The notes: generated from the sequence alone by a model not told the origin. Positions 22,989-34,229 are shown, counted from the first letter of the stretch. The stretch is 64,000 nt of DNA from Lolium rigidum (GCF_022539505.1 NC_061514.1:343340644-343404643); one strand, 5' to 3'. A program made the numbers and translations.

Positions 22989-24389
22989 TTACTTTATAGC
23001 CATTAAGATGGGCTCAACAATTTTAATGATGCTCACATGAAAAATAGAAAATGAAGCAAAAGGAGCATCAAAAAGCAAATTCAAAACACATTTAAGTCTA
23101 ACCCACTTCCTATGCATAGGAATCTTGTACACAAATAAATTCATGAAGAACAAAGTGACAAGCATAGGAAGATACAATAAGAGTAATTTCAAAAGTTTCA
23201 GCATATAGAGAGGTGTTTTAGTACCATGCAAATTTCTACAACCATATTTTCCTCTCTCATAATAATTTTCAGTAGCTTCATGAATAAACTCAACAATATA
23301 ACTATCACATAAAGCATGTTTTTTATGATCCAAAAACACATAATTTTTATCAAGCTCAAAAATAGTGGGATTAAAACTTTCAACCCCACTTTCATCAATA
23401 ATATAACAAGATGATTGATCAATCTCAAGAGATATGGGACTCCTACATAAAGTCAAGAACTCTCCAATCCCATTTTCATTAGTAGTACAATTAATATTAT
23501 CAAGTAACATAGGACCATCATCTAGAGCTTTATCATAAACATTTGCTAAACAAAATTCTTTAGTATCATGCATTTCGATATCAGGCACAAACAAAGCATT
23601 ATCATAAGATTTATCAAAATAGCATGAATTATCATAGATAACAGTAGCATAATTATTCTCACAAGTTTTACTCATAGGGAATATTTCAAGAGAATCCACA
23701 GGAACATAACATTCATCCTCCTTTGGTAAGCATGGAGGACAATCAAATAGTGTAAGAGATAAAGAGTTACTCTCATTAGAAGGTTGGCATGGGTAGCTAA
23801 TCCATTCTTCCTCCTTTTGTTCATCACTCTCCTCTTCTTTTTCATCCAATGAGCTTTCGGGTTCATCAATTTCCTCCTCTTTTTCATCCAATGAGCTTTC
23901 AGGTTCATCAATTTCTTCTTCCACGGGTTCCTGCAAATTGTGAGTGCATTCTTGTGCATTAATGAGTCTCTCTTTATAATCAATGATATAAGGATTATCG
24001 CTGTAACTTTCTATGCAAAAATTAAGGATAGAAGAGACATAATCTTTAAGGTCCTTGCAAACAACACAAGTTTCATAATTTTTAGCCATGAAGGATTCTA
24101 TCTCAGAGGCTCCCATAAATAAGACAAATTGTTCTACCTCTTCGAACCCAAAATGAATATAGCTATTCCAATTATAGTTCTTAATTAAAACTTCTTCACT
24201 AAAGCCACATTGGAATTTAAGATGTTTAGTATCCTGTTGAGAGCAACAGTTTATATCATGGCGTTTAAGCAAGATTTTAGCAATTGTATTCAATTTTTCT
24301 ATCACAGCACTCATGACTTCACCCGTTCTTGATTCTCTATAATTATTATGTAATTCAATAAGCTCCAAAAAGGTTGTGGGTTCTCCCAT
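22989..24389 (-). CDS. Unknown 466-aa protein with acidic repeats and a C-terminal membrane segment
   Basis: The longest uninterrupted frame among the non-autonomous elements; ATG at 24389, about 300 bases after the primer site. Residues 1-150 are mixed, with several cysteines. About 155-200 form an acidic repeat (EEEIDEPESSLDEKE twice, then EEESDEQKEEE). The middle is rich in D, E, Y and C. Residues about 370-440 form the conserved end: YYERGKYGCRNLH, then a hydrophobic stretch (LKLLLLYLPMLVTLFFMNLF), then a basic tail (HRKWVRLK). One transmembrane helix is likely. Homologous copies are at 13054-14419 (broken); the C-terminal part is shared with 29723-30416 and, across the gap, with H. I recognise no gag, pol or env domain. 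It occupies the place of gag-pol, and its role is unknown. Confidence 0.7.
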   Translation of the reverse strand: MGEPTTFLELIELHNNYRESRTGEVMSAVIEKLNTIAKILLKRHDINCCSQQDTKHLKFQCGFSEEVLIKNYNWNSYIHFGFEEVEQFVLFMGASEIESFMAKNYETCVVCKDLKDYVSSILNFCIESYSDNPYIIDYKERLINAQECTHNLQEPVEEEIDEPESSLDEKEEEIDEPESSLDEKEEESDEQKEEEWISYPCQPSNESNSLSLTLFDCPPCLPKEDECYVPVDSLEIFPMSKTCENNYATVIYDNSCYFDKSYDNALFVPDIEMHDTKEFCLANVYDKALDDGPMLLDNINCTTNENGIGEFLTLCRSPISLEIDQSSCYIIDESGVESFNPTIFELDKNYVFLDHKKHALCDSYIVEFIHEATENYYERGKYGCRNLHGTKTPLYMLKLLKLLLLYLPMLVTLFFMNLFVYKIPMHRKWVRLKCVLNLLFDAPFASFSIFHVSIIKIVEPILMAIK

Positions 24390-24442
24390 AATAACAGTTT
24401 TAAATTTTTAGGTTTTTTAAATTTTTATGGATTTTTGGGTAT

Positions 24443-24625
24443 ATGAGAAAAGTAAAACAAGACAAAAACAAACTAAGCAAAAGTATACTAAGCAAAATAA
24501 TATTAGACAGAAATAAACTAAGCACAAATAAACTAGACAAAAGTAAACTAAGCAAAATAATACTAGACAGAAATAAACTAAGCACAAATAAACTAAACAA
24601 AAGTAAACTAAGCAAATCAAAATAA
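24443..24625. repeat. 60-base tandem repeat in the leader of element D
   Basis: The unit at 24481-24540 is repeated almost exactly at 24541-24600 (period 60) with a partial third copy from 24601. Built from CTAAGCAAA and AATAAACTAAGCAC words. Element C has only one full unit (about 14507-14566). It lies between the primer site and the ORF start. Confidence 0.8.
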
Positions 24626-24692
24626 AATAAAATAAAAACAGAGAGAGAGGTAGAGTGTACTCCCCAGGTGAACTTATGAGTAGAGCTATGCC

Positions 24693-24710
24693 TCCCCGGC
24701 AACGGCGCCA
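24693..24710 (-). other. Primer binding site of element D
   Basis: The minus strand reads TGGCGCCGTTGCCGGGGA, an exact form of the plant tRNA-Asp-complementary site, 11 bases from the LTR. Confidence 0.8.
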
Positions 24711-24721
24711 GAAAATAGTCT

Positions 24722-25622
24722 TCATAACCCACAAGTATAGGGGATCGCAACAGTCTTCGAGGGAAGTAAAACCCAAATTTATTGATTCGACACAAGGGGA
24801 GGTAAAGAATACTTATAAGCCTTAACAACTGAGTTGTCAATTCAGCTGCACCTGGAAAAGCACTAGCAACGGGGGTGATGTGAAAGCAACGAGTAATATG
24901 AGAGCAATAGTAACGAGTAACACAACAGCGAGTAATAGTAACACAGAGGCGATGGCACCAGAAAATAGTTGATACTACTTCCAATGTCATATAGGAACGA
25001 GTATATGATGATGAGAGATGGACCGGGGTTCCCAACGATCTACACTAGTGGTAACTCTCCAATAACAAGTGACAAGTGTTGGGTGAACAAATTACAGTTG
25101 GGCAATTGATAGGATTGAAATAGCATTAAGATAGAACATCAAGATTATTAATCATGTAGGCATGTTTTCCATATATAGTCATACGTGCTCGCAATGAGAA
25201 ACTTGCATAACATCTTTTGTCCTACCAGCCGGTGGCAGCCGGGCCTCAAGGGAATCTACTGGCAATTAAGGTACTCCTTTTAATAGAGCACCGTAGAAAA
25301 GCATTAACACTTGGTGAAAACATGTGATCCTCATACCACAGCCTTCCCCTCCGGTTGTCCCAATTTCTGTCATTTTGGGGTCTCGGGTTCCGGACAGCAA
25401 TATGTGCAAACAACTTATAGATACAATCTAAGCAATAATTATAGAGCTTAAATCTAAGATCATGCCACTCGTGCACTAGTGACAAGCATTAAACACAACA
25501 AGATTGCAGCAACAATAATTTCACAAACTTTATAGATAGACTAATCATAATGTAACAATCCATCGGATCCCGACAAACACAACACCGATTACATCAGATG
25601 AATCTCAATCATGTAAGGCAGC
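24722..25622 (-). repeat. 5' LTR of element D, inner part
   Basis: Right-hand LTR of D, interrupted at 25622 by D' and resumed at 32038 with TCATGAGATCATTGTATTG. The intact LTR 19088-20625 reads GGCAGCTCATGAGATC without a break at this point, proving the insertion. Confidence 0.85.
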
Positions 25623-27068
25623 TGATGTCTACTCACACTTCTTTTCCTATAGACAGTGTTGGGCCTCCAAGAGCAGAGGTTTGTAGAACAGCAGCAAGTT
25701 TCCCTTAAGTGAATCACCCAAGGTTTATCAAACTCAGTGAGGAAGAGGTCAAAGATATCCCTCTCAAGCAACCCTGCAATCACGATACAAGAAGTCTTTT
25801 GTGTCCCCAGCACACGTAATACACTTGTTAGATGTATAGGTGCACTAGTTCGGCGAAGAGATAGTGAAACACAAGTAATATGGATGTATATGAGTGGCAA
25901 TAGCAATCTGAATAAAAGATGGCAGCAAGCAAACATGTAGCAGAACTTGTTGGAAACGGTGTTTCAATGCTTAGAAACAAGGCCTAGGGATCATACTTTC
26001 ACTAGTGGACACTCTCAACATTGCAATCATAAAGGAATATAAATAAGCACTTCACTATGCTATTCTGAATTACTCTATGGCAAGATAACGAACTCTAATT
26101 CATCATGTAGGCAAACCTTAAAGATGTATTCCCAAGTACTAATAAACACCCCACGCTGTCACCTTGTGAGCATTCATAGGAGGTACTAACACACCATAAT
26201 TTCATAGAGACATCCAACTCAAATCATAACTCGGTGAACAAGTATTCCGTGAAATATAGCCTAAGAGACCCACACGGTGCACACACTTGTCACCTTTACA
26301 CACGTGGGACAAGGAGTCTCCGGAGATCACATAAGTAAAATCCACTTGAATAGCATAACGACATCTAGATTACAAAGCTCATCATATGGATCTCAATCAT
26401 GTAAAGCAGCTCATGAGATCATTGTATTGAAGTACATGGGAGAGAGATTAACCACATAGCTACTGGTACAGCCCTTAGCCTCGAGGGAGAACTACTCCCT
26501 CCTCATCATAGCAGACAACAGCGGCGGTGAAGATGGCGGTGGTGTCGAAGGAGATGCCTTCCGGGGGCACTTCCCCGTCCCGGCGGCGTGCCGGAACAGA
26601 GACTTCTGTCCCCCGAATCTTGGCTTCGCGATGGCGGCGGCTCTGGAAGGTTTCTCGTACCGTGGCTTATTCGTCTGAAGTTTTTAGGTCAGGAAGGCTT
26701 TTATAGGCGGAGAGTCGGAGTCGGAGGGGCTACGGGGCAGCCACACAACGAGGGGCGCCCCCACGGGCCACGCCGCCACCATGTGTGGTGGCCACCGGGC
26801 CTCTCCTCCGGCCCCTCTTCGGTGCTCGGAAGCTTCCTTGAAATATAAGATGCTGGGCGTTGATTTCGTCCAATTCGAGAATATTTCCTTACTAGGATTT
26901 CCGAAACCAAAAACAGCGGAAAACGAGAAGCTGGTACTTCGGCATCTTGTTAATAGGTTAGTTCCGGAAAACGCATAAAATCATCATAAAGTGTGAACAA
27001 AACATGTAGGTATTGTCATAAAACAAGCATGGAACATCAGAAATTATAGATACGTTGGAGACGTATCA
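25623..27068 (-). repeat. 3' LTR of element D'
   Basis: Plus strand starts TGATGTCTACTCACACTTC and ends GGAGACGTATCA; 1446 bases. Nearly identical to 30588-32032. It shares sequence with the D/C LTR only to the right of about 26386. Confidence 0.85.
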
Positions 27069-29140
27069 GCATCCCCAAGCTTAGTTCCTACTCGTCCTCG
27101 AGTAGGTAAACGATAACAAAGATAATTTCTGAAGTGACATGCTACTTACATAATCTTGATCATACTATTGTAAAGCATATGAGATGAATGAAGTGATTCG
27201 AAGCAATGGTAAAGATAATGATTAAACAACTGAATCATATAGCAAAGATTTTTCATGAATAGTACTTTCAAGACAAGCATCAATAAGTCTTGCATAAGAG
27301 TTAACTCATAAAGCAATAAATTCAAAGTAAAGGCATTGGAGCAACACAAAGGAAGATTAAGTTTCAGCGGTTGCTTTTAACTTTCAACATGCATATCTCA
27401 TGGATAATTGTCAACGTAAAGTAAAATAATAAGTGCAATAGGTAATCATGTAAGAATCAATGCACAGTTAACACAAGTGTTTGCTTCTAAGATGGAAGGA
27501 AGTAGGTAAACTGACTCAACATAAAGTAAAAGAATGTCCCTTCGAAGAGGGAAGCATGGATTACTATATTTGCGCTAGAGCTTTTATTTTGAAAACGAGA
27601 AACAATTTTGTCAACGGTAGTAATAAAGCATATGTGTTATGTATAAGATATCCTACAAGTTGCAAGCCTCATGCATAGATTACCAATAGTGCCCGCACCT
27701 TGTCCTAATTAGCTTGGATTATCATTGCATAACATATGTTTTAACCAAGTATCACAAAGGGGTACCTCTATGCCGCATGTACAAAGGTCTAAGGAGAAAG
27801 CTCGCATTGGATTTCTTGCTTTTGATTATTCTCAACTTAGACATCCATACCGGGACAACATAGACAACGAGATAATGGACTCCTCTTTAATGCATAAGCA
27901 TTCAACAACGAGATAATATTCTCATAAGAGATTGGGGATTGTTGTCCAAACTGAAACTTCCACCATGGATCATGGCTTTAGTTAGCGGCCCAATGTTCTT
28001 CTCTAACAATATGCATACTCAAACCATTTGATCATGATAAATCACCCTTACTTCAGACAAGACGAACATACATAGCAACTCACATGATATTCAACAAAGT
28101 GTAATAGTTGATGGCGTCCCCAGAAACATGGTTACCTCTCAACAAGCAACTTATAAGAAATAAGATACATAAGTACATATTCAATACCACAATAGTTTTT
28201 TAAGCTATTTTTCCCATGAGCTATATATTGCAAAGACAAAGGAATGAAATTTTAAAGGTAGCACTCAAACAATTTACTTTGGAATGGCGGAGAAATACCA
28301 TGTAGTAGGTAGGTATGGTGGACACAAATGGCATAGGTTTTGGCTCAAAGATTTTGGATGCACGAAAAGTATTCCCTCTCAATACAAGGCTTAGGCTAGC
28401 AAGGTTGTTTGAAGCAAACACAAGTATGAACCGGTACAACAAAACTTACATAAGAACATATTGCAAGCATTATAAGACTCTACATTGTCTTCCTTGTTGT
28501 TCAAACCCTTACTAGAAAATATCTAGACTTTAGAGAGACCAATCATGCAAACCAAATTTTAGCAAGCTCTATGTATTTCTTCACTAATAGGTGCAAAGTA
28601 TATGATGCAAGAGCTTAAACATGATCCATATGAGCACAACAATTGCCAAGTATCAAATTATTCAAGACATTATACCAATTACCACATGTAGCATTTCCCG
28701 TTTCCAACCATATAACAACGAACGAAGCAGTTTCAACCTTCGCCATGAACATTAAAAGCTAAGAACACATGTGTTCATATGAACCAGCGGAGCGTGTCTC
28801 TCTCCCACACAAGCATTTATTCAGAGAATGAAAATAACAAAAATGAAAATAAAAGCACACAGACGCTCCAAGTAAAGTACATAAGATGTGACGGAATAAA
28901 AATATAGTTTCACTAGAAGAAACCTGATAAATTGTTGATGAAGAAGGGGATGCCTTGGGCATCCCCAAGCTTAGACGCTTGAGTCTTCTTGAAATATGCA
29001 GGGATGAACCACAGGGGCATCCGCAAGCTTAGACCTTTCACTCTTCTTAATCATATATCATCCTCCTCTCTTGACCCTTGAAAACTTCCTCCACACCAAA
29101 CTCAAAACAAACTCATTAGAGGGTTAGTGTATAATCAAAA
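27069..29140 (-). other. 3' internal non-coding region of element D'
   Basis: Starts with the polypurine tract (reverse complement of GCATCCCCAAGCTTAG) and the hairpin CTACTCGTCCTCGAGTAG. Contains the recurrent short frame at 28442-28221 (minus). Compared with A, CAG in the older copy is CGAG here at about 27595 and 27870. No retroviral coding homology. Confidence 0.65.
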
Positions 29141-29722
29141 ATTTACATGTTCAGAGGTGACACAATCATTCTTAACACTTCTGGACATTGCCCAAGGCTA
29201 CTGGAAGTTAATGGAACAAATAAATCCATCAAACATAGCAAAAGAGGCAATGCGAAATAAAAGGCAGAATCTGTCAAAACAGAACAGTCCGTAAAGACGG
29301 ATTTTTTAGAGGCACCAGACTTGCTCAAATGAAAATGTTCAAATTGAATGAAAGTTGCGTACATATCTGCGGATCACGCACGTAAATTTGCAGATTTTTC
29401 TGAGTTACCTACAGAGAACCCTGCCCAAATTCGTGATAGCAAGAAATCTGTTTTTGCGCTGTAATCCAAATCTAGTATCAACCTTACTATCAAAGACTTT
29501 ACTTGGCACAACAATGCAATAAAATAAAGATAAGGAGAGGTTGCTGCAGTTGTAACAACTTCCAAGACTCAAATATAAAACAAAGTTGTTGTAGTAAAAT
29601 AAAAACATGGGTTATCTCCCAAGAAGTGCTTTCTTTATAGCCATTAAGATGGGCTCAGTAAATTTAATGATGCACTCCCAAGAAATAGTAGTTGAAGCAA
29701 AAGAGAGCATCAAAAAGCAAAT

Positions 29723-30416
29723 TCAAAACAATTTAAGTCTAACCCACTTCCTATGAAAAGGAATCTTGTACACAAATGAATTCATGAAGAACAAAGTGAC
29801 AAGCATAGAAAGATAAAACACGAGTAACTTCAAAATTTTCAGCATGTAGAGAGGTGTTTTAGTAACATGAAAATTTTTACAACCATATTTTCCTCTCTCA
29901 TAAAGATTTTTAGTAGCATCATGAACAAATTCAACAATATAACTATCACATGAAACATTCTTATCATGAGATACATGCATAAAATTATTACTACTCCCAA
30001 CATAAGCATAGTCATTCTTATTAATTGTAGTGGGAGCAAATTCAACAAAGTAGCTATCATTATTATTCTCATCAAGTGTAGGAGGCATAGTATAATCATA
30101 ATAAAATTTATCCTCCATAGTAGGCGGCACCAAAATACCACTATCATTATAATCATCATAAATAGGAGGCAAAGTATCATCAAAGCATATTTTCTCCTCA
30201 ATGCTTGGGGGACTAAAAATATCATGCTCATCAAAACCAGCTTCCCCAAGCTTAGAATTTTCCATAGCATTAGCAACAATGGTGTTCAATGTGTTCATAC
30301 TAATATCATTGCTACTAGCATGCAAATAAGGTTCCATAGGTTTTTTTAATTTTTGCATCAAACAATCCATGTCTTAACTCAGGAAATAGATTGAAAAGCT
30401 CACTGTTATTTTCCAT
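29723..30416 (-). pseudogene. Unknown membrane-segment protein, second subfamily (element D')
   Basis: The family start is ATG at 30416 (MENNSELFNLFPELRHG). A run of seven A near 30336-30342, against six in H, shifts the frame, so translation ends early. The downstream frame 30370-29723 (215 codons) carries the rest: an acidic region with repeated P-P-x-x-D/E-x-x-Y motifs (DDTLPPIYDDYND, MPPTLDENNND), then the same end as element D, ERGKYGC, FYLSMLVTLFFMNSFVYKIP and HRKWVRLK. The N-terminal half is unrelated to that of D, whereas the C-terminal half is shared. Function unknown. Confidence 0.65.
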
Positions 30417-30558
30417 TATGCCTAACTAGTGAAAAACAAGAAACAAAAAGATGCAATTGCAGGATCTAAAGGAAATAGCTTCGAGCACTCACACACCGAG
30501 CAACGGTGCTAGGAAATAGCTTAGTAGTCGAGAGGATGTGAATACCTTTTACCTTACC

Positions 30559-30576
30559 TCCCCGGCAACGGCGCCG
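30559..30576 (-). other. Primer binding site of element D'
   Basis: The plus strand carries TCCCCGGCAACGGCGCC, matching the tRNA-Asp-type site. It then reads GAGAA where D reads AGAA, one of the recurrent CAG/CGAG differences. Confidence 0.7.
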
Positions 30577-30587
30577 AGAAAATAGCT

Positions 30588-32032
30588 TGATGTCTACTCA
30601 CACTTCTTTTCCCGTAGACAGTGTTGGGCCTCCAAGAGCGAGAGGTTTGTAGAACAGCGAGCAAGTTTCCCTTAAGTGAATCACCCAAGGTTTATCAACT
30701 CAGGGAGGAAGAGGTCAAAGATATCCCTCTCAAGCAACCCTGCAATCACGATACAAGAAGTCTCTTGTGTCCCCAACACACCTAATACACTTGTCAGATG
30801 TATAGGTGCACTAGTTCGGCGAAGAGATAGTGAAACACAAGTAATATGGATGTATATGAGTGGCAATAGCAATCTGAATAAAAGATGGCAGCAAGCAAAC
30901 ATGTAGCAGAACTTGTTGGAAACGGTGTTTCAATGCTTAGAAACAAGGCCTAGGGATCATACTTTCACTAGTGGACACTCTCAACATTGCAATCATAAAG
31001 GAATATAAATAAGCACTTCACTATGCTATTCTGAATTACTCTATGGCAAGATAACGAACTCTAATTCATCATGTAGGCAAACCTTAAAGATGTATTCCCA
31101 AGTACTAATAAACACCCCACGCTGTCACTGTGAGCATTCATAGGAGGTACTAACACACCATAATTTCATAGAGACATCCAACTCAAATCATAACTCAGTG
31201 AACAAGTATTCTGTGAAATATAGCCTAAGAGACCCACACGGTGCACACACTATCACCTTTACACACGTGGGACAAGGAGTCTCCGGAGATCACATAAGTA
31301 AAATCCACTTGAATAGCATAACGACATCTAGATTACAAAGCTCATCATATGGATCTCAATCATGTAAAGCAGCTCATGAGATCATTGTATTGAAGTACAT
31401 GGGAGAGAGATTAACCACATAGCTACTGGTATAGCCCTTAGCCTCGAGGGAGAACTACTCCCTCCTCATCATAGCAGACAGCAGCGGCGGTGAAGATGGC
31501 GGTGGTGTCGAAGGAGATGCCTTCCGGGGGCACTTCCCCGTCCCGGTGGCGTGCCGGAACAGAGACTTCTGTCCCCCGAATCTTGGCTTCGCGATGGCGG
31601 CGGCTGTGGAAGGTTTCTCGTACCGTGGCTTATTCGTCTGAAGTTTTTAGGTCAGGAAGGCTTTTATAGGCGGAGAGTCGGAGTCGGAGGGGCTACGGGG
31701 CAGCCACACAACAGGGGAGCGCCCCCCTGGGCCGCGCCGCCACCATGTGTGGTGGCCCTGGGCCTCTCCTCTGGCCTCTCTTCGGTGCTCTGGAAGCTTC
31801 CTTGAAATATAAGATACTGGGCGTTGATTTCGTCCAATTCCGAGAATATTTCCTTACTAGGATTTCTGAAACCAAAAACAGCAGAAAACAGGAACTGGCA
31901 CTTCGGCATCTTGTTAATAGGTTAGTTCCGGAAAACGCATAAAATCATCATAAAGTGTGAACAAAACATGTAGGTATTGTCATAAAACAAGCATGGAACA
32001 TCAGAAATTATAGATACGTTGGAGACATACCA
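30588..32032 (-). repeat. 5' LTR of element D'
   Basis: 1445 bases, nearly identical to 25623-27068. It ends GGAGACATACCA, so the terminal GTATCA is mutated. Confidence 0.85.
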
Positions 32033-32037
32033 GCAGC

Positions 32038-32679
32038 TCATGAGATCATTGTATTGAAGTACATGGGAGAGAGAGTACCAACTAGCTACTGCTAGAACCC
32101 GTAGTCCATGGGGGAACTACTCACGGAGCATGATGGAGGCGGTGGCGTTGATGGAGATGGCTTCCGGGGGCACTTCCCCGTCCCGGCAGGGTGCCGGAAC
32201 AGAGATTCTGTCCCCCGAATTGGAGTTTCGCGATGGCGGCGGTGCCCCTGAAGTCTTTTTGGAGTTTCGTAAATCCGTATCGCGTTTTTAGGTCGAAAGG
32301 GGTCTTATAGGCGAAGAGGCGGTGCAAGGAGGCGCCTGGGGGGGCCCACCCCATAGGGCGGCGCGGCCCCCCTCCAGGCCGCGCCGGCCTATGGTCTGGG
32401 GGCCCCAGGCCTCCCCTCCGACTCTCCTTCGGTGTCCTGGTCCATCTCGGTGAATTATGATGTTTGGTCTTCGTTTCATCGAATTCCGAGAATATTGCCC
32501 GAACAGCCCTTACGGAACCAAAAACGACGAGAAAACAGGAACTGGCACTTCGGCATCTTGTTAATAGGTTAGTTCCGGAAAACGCATAAAAACATTATAA
32601 AGTGCGAGCAAAACATGTAGGTATTGTCATAAAACAAGCATGGAACATCAGAAATTATAGATACGTTGGAGACGTATCA
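32038..32679 (-). repeat. 5' LTR of element D, outer part
   Basis: Continuation of the LTR broken at 25622. It ends GGAGACGTATCA next to the target duplication CAAGA. Confidence 0.85.
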
Positions 32680-33599
32680 CAAGACACAAGGTTATGATAT
32701 GGTGAGTGTTGATGAAAATTGCAATGTTGATATTGAGTTTACTATTGATGATTCTTCATCTCTATCTCATTGCAATGCTTCATCTATGGACATAAACACA
32801 TATAGCACTATAAATAATGTACATGCTTGTGTTGATAGTCCTTGCATATCATGTGTAAGTTGGTTGAATAAATCTCATGATGATATGCTTGCTTTGACTT
32901 GTGGCCACGATAAAAATACTTCTATTTCATCTAGTTGTTGTGTGACTAACAATGTAGAGAAAACCAAAGATTCTATTGGTCAAGACAAGATCTTGAAAAG
33001 AGCTCAAGTAACTCCTCATCTTTATATCACGGTTATCATATATGACTTATGGCCAAGGGTTCCACGATATCTCCTACCATGGAATCTAATATTTCTTGTG
33101 GTGATAAGGATGAGGATGAGTGTGAAGAAGAGAAATTGGTTGTCTCTCTACGCGATAAGGGTAAGAGTATATTCAAGGTTCTTTGCAAAGATAAAATTGC
33201 TAGCTCTCACTTCTTTGAAATCTTGACTACCGTTATTGAGACCCAAAAACTTATTTGGATGCATGAGAACACCATTGATAAAATGGGTGCTCTTGAACGA
33301 GAGTATGTCAATGATGTAGCATCCCTAAAGAATGACCTTGAAGAAGAACAAGAGACCGTAGCCTCTCTTGAGGAGCAACTTGAAACCCTTGAGGTGTCTC
33401 AAAATGAAATATTTGCTAAACTCACTAAAGAAAGAGACCATGCTACTAACTCTACTTTATGAAGCATCTATCTTGAAGGAGAATGTTGAGCTAAGGGCTC
33501 AACTTGAATTGCTAACTAGCAATCATGGAAAATTAATAGAAAATCATGGAAAGCTTTCTAACTCCCATAAGAATCTTCTAGCCTCCCATGATAGACTAA
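32680..33599 (+). pseudogene. Copia-like gag, middle part (element G)
   Basis: Continues gag after element D. The clearest part is 33049-33462, with GKSIFKVLCKDKIASSHFFE and a coiled coil (MGALEREYVNDVASLKNDLE, EEQETVASLEEQLETLE). A frameshift near 33440 moves the reading to 33463-33599 (LKENVELRAQLELLTSN, NHGKLSNSHKNLLASHDRL). The heptad pattern suggests an oligomerising helix within gag. The portion 32685-33040 is less clear and contains a stretch resembling the later part of gag (HDDMLALTCGHD). Interrupted at 33599 by a DNA transposon. Confidence 0.65.
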
Positions 33600-33902
33600 G
33601 GCCTTGTTTGGATACAGAATTTTGGCCGAACCGGTTTTCCGTAAACAAAGATAACGACATAACAAACTAAAATCCTGTTTGGTTGCAGCAACTAAAACGC
33701 GAATATATAAAACTTAGTTTCCATAAACCTAGAAAAGTGCGTCTTGGCAAAAACGACTATTACTCGTTTTTTGTGAAAACGCGATTTCGCAGAACTCGAG
33801 CAGGGCCTGGGCGGCGACTGCGTGCAGCGGTGCAGCCTGCTCTTTACGTCTGTGATGGTGGGCGATCGAGGGGATCTCGTGGTTGAGACCACGCTGCCTC
33901 CT

Positions 33903-34210
33903 TGTAACACTCCCTTCCTGGTATGATTGCCAGTAGGTGGAGTTCCTGCGATCTCTCACAGAGAAGAAGAAGAACAAAGTTCGAAAGCAACGAGAGAGAG
34001 GAGAATTTCACTTTCGATTCTATTCATCTTACTTGCTTTCCACGGATACAAAGTCTGTTGCTTATAACACGCAACCAACGACCACACACGCACTCCCGAC
34101 AACGGGTCCCACACGGTTAACTTAACTCACACCCCCTGTGTCAACCTGGAATCACACAACGCTTCCAGTTGACACTACACAACAGCTAAGGTTCCCCGGT
34201 GGTTGTGACA
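33903..34210 (-). repeat. 3' LTR of element E
   Basis: Plus strand TGTAACACTCCCTTCCTGG ... GGTTGTGACA. Nearly identical to 39083-39391 (single-base differences around 34052 and 34095). Preceded on the minus strand by the polypurine tract GGGGGAAAGA (34211-34220). Confidence 0.9.
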
Positions 34211-34229
34211 TCTTTCCCCCGGAAATTGT

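Larger units (their letters stand above)
25623..32032 (-). mobile_element. Element D': complete non-autonomous Athila-type LTR retrotransposon of a second subfamily
   Basis: Length 6410 bases with target duplication GCAGC (25618-25622, 32033-32037). 3' LTR 25623-27068, internal region 27069-30587, 5' LTR 30588-32032. The LTR start (TGATACGTCTCC...) is shared with C and D, but its end (TAGACATCA on the minus strand) is different. Primer site of tRNA-Asp type near 30559-30576. No gag-pol; the only coding region is a frameshifted homologue of the unknown protein. Confidence 0.88.
19088..32679 (-). mobile_element. Element D: complete non-autonomous Athila-type LTR retrotransposon carrying D' in its 5' LTR
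   Basis: Target duplication CAAGA on both sides (19083-19087, 32680-32684). 3' LTR 19088-20625, internal region 20626-24721, and 5' LTR 24722-25622 continued at 32038-32679. Same family as element C. Element D' splits the 5' LTR. The internal region holds an intact 466-codon frame of unknown function and no gag-pol. The inner end of the 5' LTR begins TCATAACCC instead of TGATAACCC, a point change in the terminal dinucleotide. Confidence 0.88.

Noticed and set aside
24693..24710. tRNA-Asp-like sequence considered as a tRNA gene
   Set aside because: Only the 18-base primer complement is present next to an LTR; there is no cloverleaf.
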